From NCBI GenBank assembly GCA_003313425.1, contig NHZP01000001.1, positions 1,798,001-1,862,000 of the forward strand: a stretch of 64,000 bases of DNA, given 5' to 3'. Positions 11,513 to 22,300 of this stretch are shown here, in pieces. Position numbers and translations under genes: made by a program. The notes under the pieces are model-generated. The model saw only the letters and a program-made list of their open reading frames with translations, searched no databases and was not told the DNA's origin. Numbering within the stretch: position 1 is the stretch's first letter; each line of letters begins with the position of its first letter. The DNA is from Pseudopyrenochaeta lycopersici. Lineage: Eukaryota; Ascomycota; Dothideomycetes; Pleosporales; Pseudopyrenochaetaceae.

Positions 11513-13378
11513 ATGTCCGACGCAGAAAGTGGTCACGAGTATCAGCCACTGGATCTTTCAACGGACGAGATCCGGTTACTTACACTTCATCCTGGAAGAG
11601 ACGGTGATAAGATCAGCTCCACATTGAGTCATCACAACCTCACGGACAACATAGAGTACGAGGCGCTCTCATACACATGGGGAGATAATGCGAACCTACG
11701 GACTATTATCTTAGATGGCGTTCCTTTCCAGGTCACAGCAAACCTTGAAACTGCCTTGCGCCATCTTCGGTACCCGCTTTCGAGTTTACAGTCACATGGA
11801 GAGGGAAGGCTACACACCGGCAATCAACATAAAGATAGGGCATTATGGGTTGATGCACTCTGCATCAATCAAAATGACAATGCAGAGACAAGTCAGCAAG
11901 TAGCAATTATGGCCAAAATATATTCGCATGCTAGCCGAGTACTGATATGGCTGGGCGAGGAAACAGAAGAAGTGAGTGACGCGTTTGCGTCAATAAAAAG
12001 AGCGCTATCTTACTTTCCGCCCGAAAGCGGCTTGCAAGTAGAAGGGAATCCAATCCAGCGGCTTACGCATATCCTAACGACATCCCACAATGGACTTGGC
12101 AAACTATTTTCGTTTAATTGGATTCCGCTCGGAAATCTGCTTGCTCGGGCCTGGTTCCAACGCAAATGGGTTATTCAGGAGGTAGCTCACGCACGAGAAG
12201 CGTTGCTTATATGTGGGCATCAGACCCTCCCGTGGGATTCCATCGCCGATCTCACTAGCCGCTTGCATTACTTTAGCATGACACACACGGTTTCTGCGAA
12301 TCTTGGATGTGTCAATGACGAGGCGCAAATAGCATATCAGCATCTTATCATAATGAGGGCTTTCCGGGCCATGCAGGAACCAGACGGTTCTCCTAACCCT
12401 ACCCTGCTCGATCTACTGCTACTGGCCCGACAATTCAAGTGTACCGATCCCAGAGACCACATATTCGCAATACACAGTGTCTCCTCAGAACGAGAAAGTC
12501 ACGAGCATAACTTCCCCATCGATTATACTCAAACCGCGGAAGAGACGTACCGTAGGTTTGCAGCCTGGAGCATTTTTGGGAAGAGCAGTCTGCGGTTATT
12601 GTCAGTACCCACCGATCCCTCTCAGCAGTCAGAATTAAGTTTGCCGTCGTGGGTACCAGATTTTACTCGGCTTGATCGGGTAAACCCTTTAATATCGTAT
12701 GAGGTCTCTCCATATAAGGCAACCGCGGGTACATCTCCGATCGTGCGACTCTCTTACAACGACAGTGTCCTACATACAAGTGGAAAGGTTATCGATCGAG
12801 TACATATTCTAGGGAGTACGTACGAAGACACCTTCCCAGGGATCGCAGATCCGAACCCAGTTACCAGATTCCGCCGGCAACAGCTGTGGTTCCTTGAATG
12901 TCAAGATATCGCTCTGGGTGACGATGTGATCATGTCCCCTCAACGGTTCGAAGAATTCTGGCGGACAATGCTATGCGATGCGAAAGGCTTACCAGACACA
13001 CACGAACGCGCAACAGCAGAGTATGCCAGCTACTTTTTACAGTTTTCCGATACCATACATGCTGAACCTAGGGAGAAGAACTCGAATTGGTACAAAGACC
13101 GTATGCAGGGTATCATCGCGGTCGAACAATCGCTGCACGCCCATGCGAGTCGTCGCCGATTCTGCGCTACGAGCGGTGGGCGCCTCGGCCAAGTTCCCCG
13201 CGGCGCAGCCATCGGAGACTTGATATGCATTTTTTATGGCGGTAGTGTCCTCTACGTCATACGCCCCGTCGACACTGGCTTCTTCACGTTCGTTGGGGAA
13301 TGCTACGTCCACGGACTTATGGACGGAGAAGCAATGGAGATAGAAGAACTCCGGGAGCAGGAGTTTGCTTTGCGTTAG
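11513..13378 (+). CDS. HET-domain (heterokaryon incompatibility) protein
   Basis: 621 codons without introns from the ATG at 11513; the frame extends upstream only with non-ATG codons. HET domain at about residues 49-190: YEALSYTWGD, then LWVDALCINQ, then a VLIWLGEE block, the three classic motifs of the family. Conserved late blocks include DPRDHIFAI and a C-terminal GDLICIFYGG segment typical of full-length fungal HET proteins. Such proteins trigger cell death when incompatible hyphae fuse; specificity here is unknown. An out-of-frame ATG at 11502 precedes the start. The gene lies between inverted repeats, in GC-balanced, non-RIPed sequence. It resembles the HET gene at 42758-44914 in architecture. 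Confidence 0.9.
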   Translation: MSDAESGHEYQPLDLSTDEIRLLTLHPGRDGDKISSTLSHHNLTDNIEYEALSYTWGDNANLRTIILDGVPFQVTANLETALRHLRYPLSSLQSHGEGRLHTGNQHKDRALWVDALCINQNDNAETSQQVAIMAKIYSHASRVLIWLGEETEEVSDAFASIKRALSYFPPESGLQVEGNPIQRLTHILTTSHNGLGKLFSFNWIPLGNLLARAWFQRKWVIQEVAHAREALLICGHQTLPWDSIADLTSRLHYFSMTHTVSANLGCVNDEAQIAYQHLIIMRAFRAMQEPDGSPNPTLLDLLLLARQFKCTDPRDHIFAIHSVSSERESHEHNFPIDYTQTAEETYRRFAAWSIFGKSSLRLLSVPTDPSQQSELSLPSWVPDFTRLDRVNPLISYEVSPYKATAGTSPIVRLSYNDSVLHTSGKVIDRVHILGSTYEDTFPGIADPNPVTRFRRQQLWFLECQDIALGDDVIMSPQRFEEFWRTMLCDAKGLPDTHERATAEYASYFLQFSDTIHAEPREKNSNWYKDRMQGIIAVEQSLHAHASRRRFCATSGGRLGQVPRGAAIGDLICIFYGGSVLYVIRPVDTGFFTFVGECYVHGLMDGEAMEIEELREQEFALR

Positions 13379-13628
13379 TCGTTTGTATTGTAGTCGAATG
13401 TCGCTTTTGTCCTGCTCATAAAATAGCCGCTCAACTCCTCTAGGGATATATCTGATGCCCTTAACCTTCTTCTGGAGGCGTCCAACGTCTTCCTTGGCAT
13501 TCATAATAGCTTCGTCTACCTGTATAGCGATTTGACTACGGGTAAGGCTCAATGCCAAGACCGCTACGAGGGTGAGTCTGAGTAGTTTGCCACATACTCG
13601 GCAATGCACTTCGTCTGCGCACAAGACA

Positions 13629-13968
13629 GGTTCAGCTGCAACTTAATTAGTGGTATTTACTGCTAGTCAGTTAGTTAAAACATAACTACTTCAACGCGCC
13701 ACCGCTAGCAGGGAGGACGGCCGATCCGCACCGGACACACCCTTGTGAGGTGGCGAATATATCAAAGATAAGTTATTTGTTGGGGAGGCGGAGAGGTGGG
13801 CACAGCCGCATTTCTCTCGGCTAGTGATTGGGTAGGGTGCACAACGCCACAGAATAACCAGCCACAGTTTTACACGTGATTTCCTGTGTAATAGGGAGTG
13901 ATTGCATCTACCCGGAGCTAGCTCAATAGAGGTAGAATTTCCGCTCCCACGGAGCAGGGGGTCTTGAC
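13629..13968 (-). repeat. Right arm of inverted repeat flanking the HET gene
   Basis: Reverse complement of the left arm: strong match over 13696-13968, weaker homology over 13629-13695. It begins about 250 bp after the HET stop codon. Together the arms enclose about 2.6 kb. Confidence 0.8.
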
Positions 13969-14772
13969 GAGTTAAAGTCGAGTGCCCCGCACACCCGGAA
14001 GCCGAACCTTCATGAGGCTGTATCACCTACTCTACCAATTAGAGTCTGAGAGTCTGCAAAGCCACAAGCTGACGATTAACGAGCTTGGCAGCACTGACAT
14101 AAGTAATTTATATTGCCTTACAGCGTGGTGCGAGCTCAATCTAACCGGATATAATTAGAAGCTGCTTTGAACAAAGGTACCGACCAGGGTAGCGAGACCG
14201 CATGAACCCTCACGACACGCCAGCCATAAGGCCAACGTTGGTATAACTTCATCAAAGCTGGTCTCTAAGAGTCAGGCGCCGCCTTTGGCGGGGAATTTGG
14301 CTAAGCCAAAGCCTTATTGTGGTCGCATACAGAGAGGACCGGTTTGGTCATAAAAAGAAGGCTTATCGCGCCCAAGGTCAAAATGTGTCAATGCGATCGT
14401 AATTTTCAGATCAAATAGGATGCGGAGTATTACAAGAAGGTACAGAAATTATTCCGGTATAGCTGCCACATGCATCAGCTACTTGAAGAGGAATATCGTA
14501 TCCTAAAATCAAAGTACCCATGCTTTGTCCCGCAACACCGTGCGTCCCGCGACCCCGGGATGGACCTTATTGTACCCTCCACTAATGGAACGAAACGTCT
14601 GATTAGGTCTAAGAACCTCGACCCTGCCTAGAAAAGCTTCAAATATCTGGATAGTGTAAGCTTGTAAAGAACGGGATCAGAGAGTAGGATAGTTCAAGAA
14701 GCTAAACCATGCACTTAGCAAATTAGGTTTAGTAACATAGGCAGAATGTTATCATTATAAACATATAGGAAG
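13969..14772. other. Non-coding repeat-derived stretch
   Basis: No gene seen. On the minus strand around 13981-14050 there is a stretch like a tRNA D-arm (TAATTGGTAGAGTA) and a B-box-like GGTTCGGCTTCC. At 14527-14569 is the inverted partner of the 43-base sequence at 2798-2840. Confidence 0.4.
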
Positions 14773-14781
14773 ATAGTATGG

Positions 14782-14847
14782 GGCTAGTGAGATTTGTCCC
14801 CAAGGTTTTGAGATTTGTCCCTAAAATAAGATTTGTCCCCAACGCTA
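14782..14847 (+). repeat. Left TIR of the MULE
   Basis: 66 bp with three copies of the motif (G)AGATTTGTCCC; pairs with the right TIR, which carries four copies. Confidence 0.9.
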
Positions 14848-15066
14848 ATGTTAGTAGAAATAAATTACCTAGCTTGGCTTAGCGCATAATCTATTGAACG
14901 CGACACTACCGCGACACTATCGCGTCTCCGCCACAGGCAACTAGTTAGAGAAGAACGTAGGTGCTGAATTTGTTTTCTTATCTTAAGCATCTTAGTATAG
15001 AAGATATTACCCCCCCTCTAGACTAGCTCTACAGCTCCTATAAAGAAGCGTATAATGCGCTTAAGA

Positions 15067-15205
15067 TGGTACGGGCGAGCAATCTGTTCATTATGTATCG
15101 GTTGTATTTGCTAAAGAGTAGGAGCTAGCTCCGCCATCAGCTACAAGTATAGCTGGACCCTGCCAAGAGAGAAGCGACCTTCACAGGAACCTTCATTCTA
15201 TAACA
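15067..15205 (-). repeat. Large Gypsy LTR, left copy (3' LTR)
   Basis: 139 bp; about nine C/T or G/A differences from 39215-39353. Confidence 0.9.
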
Positions 15206-15632
15206 GTTTGCCGCCCCTCGGCTCGCTAGAGTTGCTAAACTATCCGTGCAGCTATCGCAAAGCCTCTAAATTAAGCGTAGTACTCTTAAGCAAAGATAGT
15301 TAGCTAAAGTAATTATAGCCGGCGGTTTACTGCAAGGCCCTCTTAGTTAGCAAGTCTAGAGATCCCGAAGCTAGGTCCTCTAAGCAAAGTAGTAGTTATT
15401 TAGAACGCCGAACCCTTTTAAGTAAGACCTCCTAGCTAAAGCAGTTATCGTTAGCTGCTTATTATAGAACCTTTAAGTTAAAACGCTGAGCCTTTTAAGC
15501 AAACCCAGAGCCCCCCGCACGAAGATACCTAGCTAATATACCCCTCTATAGCTGTTTATTGCAAGGTCTTAAGGTTAAGATCTAGAATCCTTTAACCAGG
15601 CCTAGTTAGCTGCGGGCTAGTGCGACGGCTTC

Positions 15633-18590
15633 TCAGTCAATCAATCCTCCTTTGTAACCTTTTATAAGTTCAGTTTCCCTAACCATTTCATCAGCAATAG
15701 GGTCGCTAAGCGTTGTGAAGGTGCGCACTAGATCCTCATCCTCTAGATCCTCATCCTTATTCTCAGATAACAGCCCGCTATTAGTTACGCCTGTAGCGGG
15801 TATCAGTAGATTAACTATAGCCCATCCCTTATTTTAGTAGGCGGCAGTAGCTTAGTCGGGTTCCTCGCTATTATTATTATTAGTAGCTAGCTAGAAGTCG
15901 TTGCTAGGGCCGTCGTCGTTGTCTATCTTGTCTTCTGCAGTTTTAGCGATTGTAGAAGGCGCTCTGCTCTTTAATTAAGTAGTGGCTGTTTAGTTTGTTT
16001 TCTATTTCTTTAGGACTAGGCCTAGTTTAGCTGCTTTAGTTCGTTTTCGCCCTTTTAGGTTAGCTTTAGCTGCTTCTAGGGCTGTCGACCTGTTAACGTC
16101 TATAAGCAACGATTCCAGTCTGTTACAGCAATAGAATTCCTTAACGTTAGTCCGTGTGAACTAATCTAACTTAGGGTCGAAGTTAGATAGCTAGAGTATT
16201 CCTAACTCTTAGTATTTATTAATCTTAGCTAGCATCTTACCTATAATTTTAGCTAAGCTAATATCTAGTTAGTCTGTAAAATCCTAGACATAGTTTAGCC
16301 GTGTAGCATAGAGTTTAGTAAGGTTATTACTTACAGAGTCGTCTCTTATATCTTAGGGCAGCGTAGCGTTGTTTAGGAGCGATTAGGAATTCTTCGCGAA
16401 TTTAAGTCTAAAGATTACTGTCCCCCTTTAGTTCTTTTAAAGGAATCTCTTAAGGTCTGCCTTTGCAATCTTTTAGTTAATAGGCCCCTAATTTCTAGTA
16501 TTATACGCCTGTTTAATATACTTAAGGACTAGGAGAGTTGTCCTATAGAAGGTTAAGTTAGGTTGCTAGACATCCTTTCCTCTAAGGTCTAGGTTAATAA
16601 TAGTGTTTAGCTGTAGAGTAATATTTCCACTCTTGTTTATAACTCTTCCTTCTTTATTAATTCCGTATCCCTGCTTTAGGGAATAGATTCGAGTTTATAG
16701 TAGTAGATAGACGTTAATTTCTGTCTAGTCTTAGTGTCTGTATTTATTACAGTTTCTAACGTCGCCAGATACTATAACCAGCTATCTAGACGAGTGTTCG
16801 TTAAGGCAGTACTTCGCCAGTTTTTCTTGTTGTGCTCGCCATCCTACTCCTTCTTAGCTAGGAAACCTAACCAAGTTAAGAAACACTATACCCTTAGACA
16901 GCTATAGCGTGCGACCTATAGGTAATTTATAAGTTCTTATAATATTAAGTTTAGTAGCTTCCAGGATTACTATAAGTCCGTTTTGTTTATTTTCTTACTA
17001 GAACTACTTCCTCTCTTTAACTGTCTTCTTTTTTAGGTTTCCTTTCCTTTTAGGCGCTGCAGCCTCCTTCTTATCTAATAGCTGTTCGTCCTTATTCTTT
17101 ATTTTTACAGGTTGTTATTTAGTCTATGCTAGCGGTTTCTTTGTAATTTTTCAGTATAGTAGCAGTACTATAGTTGCGTTAGGATCAGCTAGGTTTTAGC
17201 GCGCTGGCGTCAGCTATTATTTTATTTCTAGGTTGTTGTTGTAGTCCTCTAGGTATTGCTTTTGTACTTTCTTAGGTTAGCTTCCATTAGTGTTAGGCCT
17301 AGTTAAAGCGCGCGAGATTAGGCCAGGTAGAATCTTGTAGGTGTAGTACTTTTCTTTAGTAATAGATTCTGCTACTACAGCTGTTATACTGCTGAGGCGT
17401 TATACCGTAGCTATAAGCTTATTTACTACTTCTTCTAGTGCTAGGATTCTGGCGGGGTTTGGATTAATTATAGATCCGTCGTAGTAATAAATTATAGGTG
17501 CTTTCCTGTACAGGATTAACATAACGTAGTAGCTAGCGATTCCAAGTCCCACTTCTATTTTAAACGTCAGGTTCTAAAGTTTCTCCGCAGCTTTAGCGCT
17601 AATTATAGTCTGTACTAGCTCCTAGAGCTGCTAGAGCTGCTTAGGTGTAGCTAATCTTAAGGATAAACTAATTTCTTCTAGGATAGCGTTTACTTCTGTA
17701 GTAGTCTAGCAGTTATTAGTTTTCCTCGTAGTGTTAGTAGCCTTAGGTGTTGCCGCCGCCGTAGGCGTAGGCTGCGGCTGTCTTAAGATTGTTGGCTGGG
17801 TCTCTATCTAAGTCGCTGCCGTCGCTGTAGGCGTAGGCTGTGGCTGCACTAGTGTTGTTGTCTAGGTTACTAGCAGGGTCGTGTTTTTTGCTATAGGATT
17901 AGGCAGTGGCTGTCCAGCTAGCTGAGTCCCGTCCTTCTAGCAGTTGACGAAGATGTGTGATGGGTAGGTGCTAAATGCGGCTATGTGCTGTGTCCACGCG
18001 CCCTTTTCGCAGTAGTGCTTTAGTTTGAGTGCCTCAGCATATCTATCGTAGAACTACGCTAATTTTTTTGCTGCATTTGTCTGGTTAACAAGCTCGTTGT
18101 ACTGTTCTATTATTATCTTAAAGAGTTCCGCTATTTCATAATAATGTCGCTTAGCTTCAGCTACGTTATTACTTAGTATTCTAGTTATTAGTATTATCTT
18201 TATTATGCATAGTAAGTAGTTATGTTAGTTATAGTATAGGTTCGTTTTTAGGTCGCTAGACAGTTTATACTCTAGCTCGTCCCACAAGCTGTATTCTTTA
18301 TAGTAAATTACTTTACCTTTATAAGAGGTTCGCATGTCTAGCAGGCTCATAGAGGGGTAGTTTAACGGGTACCAGTTTCCTTCATAGATGTAGCCGGTCG
18401 CTGTTTCATCCTATTATGCGGGAGCTGCCGTTGTAGTAGGGCGCGGCTGGGTAGCAGCGCCATCCTTAGCTGCCTCTTATGCGGGACTCGTTATTGTAGC
18501 AAGGCTTAGGTAGCTAACAGAGCTGTTTCTTAACGCGACGTTATAGAGTGGGGTAGACTAGTTAAGTGTGTTTATAGGCGGAGTGTATAG
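15633..18590 (-). pseudogene. Third reading frame of the large Gypsy element, unrecognised
   Basis: Reverse-strand translation gives one frame of nearly 1000 codons from roughly 18590 to a TGA at 15633-15635, broken only by TAG/TAA, and perhaps TGA, codons of the kind RIP makes from Gln, Trp or Arg; I saw no frameshift. Regions in order: a Thr/Pro/Ala-rich N-terminus, an aromatic-rich segment (GYIYEGNWYPLNYPSM), a helical part, two Gln-Pro-Thr-Pro runs (QPQPTPT) around 17.7-17.9 kb, a basic Lys-rich patch (KRKGNLKKKTVKERK), and a C-terminal half with motifs such as LNYV.DFTD.LDISLAKII and VKEFYCCNRLESLL, ending in acidic residues. I see no transmembrane segments, protease or polymerase motifs. 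It lies after pol, on the same strand, inside the same LTRs. It may be an extra retroelement gene or a captured host gene. Confidence 0.6.
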
Positions 18591-18610
18591 TGTTAAAGGT
18601 TAGGTAGTAG

Positions 18611-19120
18611 AGCTTAGTGTGCGCTAGTTAAATGTATGCGCAAGGTAAGAGCATTAAGGGCAGCTCCTGCAGCTGCTTCGCTGTCAGGTAAAGGTAGAGA
18701 GTCCTTCAGGAGCAGCCCGTAGTAGGCGTAGTAGCTATTCGTTAGGTGTGCGCAGGGTAGTTTATAGGCTAGATAGTAGGAGTATAAGCTGCCTGCAGTG
18801 GGTCGGGTGGTAGAGCTCAGTGTGCGCTAGTTAAATGTATGCGCGAGGTGAGAGCATTAAGGGCAGCTCCGGCAGCTGCTTCGCTGTCAGGTAAAGGTAG
18901 AGAGTCCTTCAGGAGCAGCCCGTAGTAGGCGTAGTAGCTGTTCATTAGGTATGCGCAAGGTAGTTTATAGGCTAGATAGTAGGAGTATAGGCTGCCTGTA
19001 GTAGCAGGCTTCGATCTAGTCACAGCTTCAAGGTGAAGGTAGGGGTGTCTTTGGAACAGCCTGTGGCAGGCTTGATAGCTATTCTCTGTAAGGGCTGCAG
19101 CGCAGTTCCTATATAGTAGG
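18611..19120. repeat. Tandem repeat, about 203-bp unit
   Basis: Unit 1 starts at 18611 and unit 2 at 18814 (period 203), nearly identical; a more diverged partial third unit runs from about 19030 to the edge of the nested Gypsy at 19120. It belongs to the large Gypsy, upstream of its third frame. Confidence 0.7.
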
Positions 19121-19293
19121 TGTAACGGGCTAGGCCAGTGCTCGAGGCTGCGCCGTCGTGCACGGATGTACGGCTCGTGCACGGAAAACTTTGTACCTCG
19201 CGTGGCACCCAATTCTCCTCTTTTCTTCCTATCTTGGTTGTAGATAGCATCTGGACTAGATAGCTGGAATCCAGTTACTAGAGACCGCTCACA
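19121..19293 (+). repeat. Chromovirus 5' LTR
   Basis: 173 bp. A pyrimidine-rich stretch precedes ATCTTGGTTGTA at 19231-19242, the predicted transcript start because the adjacent primer site is its complement. Confidence 0.9.
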
Positions 19294-19305
19294 TACAACC
19301 AAGAT
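19294..19305 (+). promoter_or_regulatory. Self-complementary primer binding site
   Basis: TACAACCAAGAT starts exactly at the LTR boundary and is the perfect reverse complement of 19231-19242 (and of 24290-24301 in the other LTR). It lacks the TGG start expected for a tRNA 3'-end primer. Confidence 0.7.
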
Positions 19306-19337
19306 CTCACAGCTGACGAGGACACTGAAAAGTCATT

Positions 19338-22300
19338 ATGCAGGACCCTACTGAAGAAGTTAATATGCGGCTTAATAACATGGACCAACTAGTCCAGCAG
19401 TTGTTCGCCAAACTTGACGATATAAGCATACGATTGGAAACGCAGTTACAGCAGCCATCTAATACGCCTGAACTTACACCACGCGCTACTGCCGCCCTAA
19501 CGCCGTCGCCCGAACCTACCCCGGTAACTGTGAAGTCACGCCTTCCCCACCCTCTAATGTTCAGCGGCAACAAATCACAATGGCGAGGATGGAAGCTAGA
19601 GATGGAAGCTAAGATTGAAGAAGATGCGCGAGCTATAGGGAGCTCGAAGGCTCAACTACGCTATATCTATGCACGCCTTGAAGGAACAGCAAAAATTAAC
19701 GTTACTACATACTACGAGATGGCAAACAAACAAGAGTCTCTAAATCCTCACGAACTTCTTCACCGTCTTGACCTCCTCTACGGTGAGCGCAACTGGAAAG
19801 AAAAAGCAATCCAGAACCTACATTCCATTCGCTAGAAAGAAGACGAGACCTTTATATCCTTCTACCCCTGGTTTGAAAGGGAGATAGCCAACGCTGACGC
19901 AGAGGGATGGGACGATGTCGCTAAGACATCTTATCTGCGCAACGCGCTTAATAATAAGATGAGAGACAAGCTAGTAGGTACATCAGGAGGCGACACCTAT
20001 ACATATATGGGATTTGTCCAAAAGTGCGCAAACCTAAGTAACGACATGGAGCTATATGGTCAGTGGACGAAGAAGAGAAGCGTTATCAGAGACGCCCAAG
20101 TACCTACGTTGCCAACAACTACTAGTAGCAAGGCCGCTATGCAATTCAACCGCGAAGACATGATGGAATGGGAACTAACATCGCCTACTCCAACCTAAGT
20201 GAACACTGTCCGCCTCCGCGACAAAGGTAACGTAAACGGATACCCTTTAAAGCGTCTAGAAGACTAAGAGCTACTTGGGAAACGAGCAAAGTAGGTTAGC
20301 CAGGAAGAGATTGACGCTCGACGCTGTGAAGGGCGTTGCCTTTGATGCGGCCGCAGCCGGTGCCGAATAGTAACATGCCCGCTAGCAGCCGCTATCCGGC
20401 TAATGTACACCAGCGTCAAAGCCGCGTTAAGCGCCGCGGTTACAAGCGCTGCTATTGAAGACGAGCTAGAAGAAGCTGACAATGAGTAATAGGACTACGC
20501 GGCAGCTTAGAGAGAATGGAAAGAGGAAGGAAGAGCAAAGATGGACGGTGACCCCTTTTTAGTGGACGTTAGACTTGATGGAACTGACTTCGTTACCGGT
20601 CTCGTAGACTTAGGCTGCCTTTGCTACTCCGCTATAAGTGAACGACTCTTTTAATCTCTGAGACTGCTATTGTTGAAGATAGCACCCCGCCGGTTAGAAG
20701 GAGCCGCAGGGAAGAACGCAGAATCAACGACAATCCTGAACACTATTACCTACGCCTTAATTGATATAGATGGACACCAGCAGGAGCGCGTCTTCTTTTA
20801 CGTTGTCCCTGGCCTTACGTACGACTTAATCCTCGGAAACCTATGGCTAGAAGATGCTGATGTTACTATCTCTATAAGACGAGGCTGCTTGGACATTGGC
20901 GTGTCAGGCATCCGCGTTTGGAACTGTAAGAAGACGCTCTGCAGGCCATCCCAGTCTAAGGCTGCACAACTTATGGCCACCGCGTTTATGGCCGAAGTGA
21001 GAAGAAATCGTAGGAAGAACTGACAGGAAGGTATTAATCTTGATACAGGAGTATACGCTGTCTCGATCGCAGATATCGAGAAAGCTCTGAAGCCACGTAA
21101 ACGATCGGACCCTAAGGTTAAACTGCCACATCACTACTAGAAGTGGTTGAAGGCTTTTGATCAGCACCTAGCAGAGAAGCTACTACCTTACAGGGAGGGT
21201 GTCGATCTGCACATTGAGATTGAGAAAGACTAGAACGGATCTGAAAAGACGATTCCTTGGGGACCTCTCTACGGCATGGGCTGAGAAGAACTGCTCGTAT
21301 TAAGGAAGACTCTTACTGAGCTGTTAGATAAAGAGTTTATTTGAGCCAGCAACTCGCCGGCTGCCGCGCTAGTGTTAATGGTTAAAAAGCCCGGAGGAGG
21401 AGTCCGATTCTGCGTAGACTATTGTGGCCTGAACAACATTACTAAGAAGGACCGCTACCTACTCCCGTTGTTTACTGAAACATTGAGAAACGTAGCGAAG
21501 GCGCGATGGTTTACGAAGTTAGACGTTATTGCAGCATTCTATAAGATACGACTAGCGAAAGGAGAAGAATGGAAAACGGCCTTTCGGACGAGATACGGAC
21601 TGTTTGAATGGCGTGTAGTTCCTTTTGGATTAACAGGAGCACCTGCTGCTTTCCAGCGGTATATAAATAGCACCTTGCAGGACTACTTAGATGACTTTGT
21701 ATCTGCCTACATCGACGATATTCTGATCTACTCTTCAGGATCCCTCTAAGACTACTGGCAGAAGATTGGGAAGGTCCTCTAACGTTTGATGGATGCCGGA
21801 CTCTAGATTGATATCGACAAGTGCGAGTTTGAGACTAAGAGAGTTAAATACCTTGGATACGTTATTGAAGCAGAAATTGGAATACGAGTTGACCCTGATA
21901 AGATTGCCGCTATACGTGATTGGGCCACACTATTATCTGTGAAGGCCGTACGAGGGTTTATTGGATTTGCTAACTTCTACTGAGTTTTTATACCAGAGTT
22001 CTCCGATATTACTGAACCCCTCACTAATCTAATAAGAAAGGACGCCCTCTTCTGATGGAACGAAGCGTGTTAAGAAGTATTTGAAAAGGTCAAAGAGCTC
22101 CTTATTACAGCACTAATATTGGCTTATTTTGATCTAGAAAAGGAGACCTTGTTAGAAGCAGATTCGTCCGGACACGCTACTGGTGGCTTACTCTTACAGA
22201 AGGATAAGAACAGCAATTGGCAACCTGTTGCTTATTATTCTAAGAAGCACTCAGCGATAGAAGCTAATTACCTAATCCACGATAAGGAGCTCCTTGCTAT

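Noticed and set aside
13037..13624. 195-codon minus-strand frame overlapping the HET gene 3' end
   Set aside because: No ATG start, antisense to well-supported HET coding sequence, no domain.
15633..18590. Envelope gene in the large Gypsy
   Set aside because: The position is env-like, but no signal peptide, fusion peptide or membrane anchor is visible, so I leave it as unknown.
18817..19302. 161-codon minus-strand frame
   Set aside because: It lies across a tandem repeat and the chromovirus LTR; a chance frame in repeat DNA.
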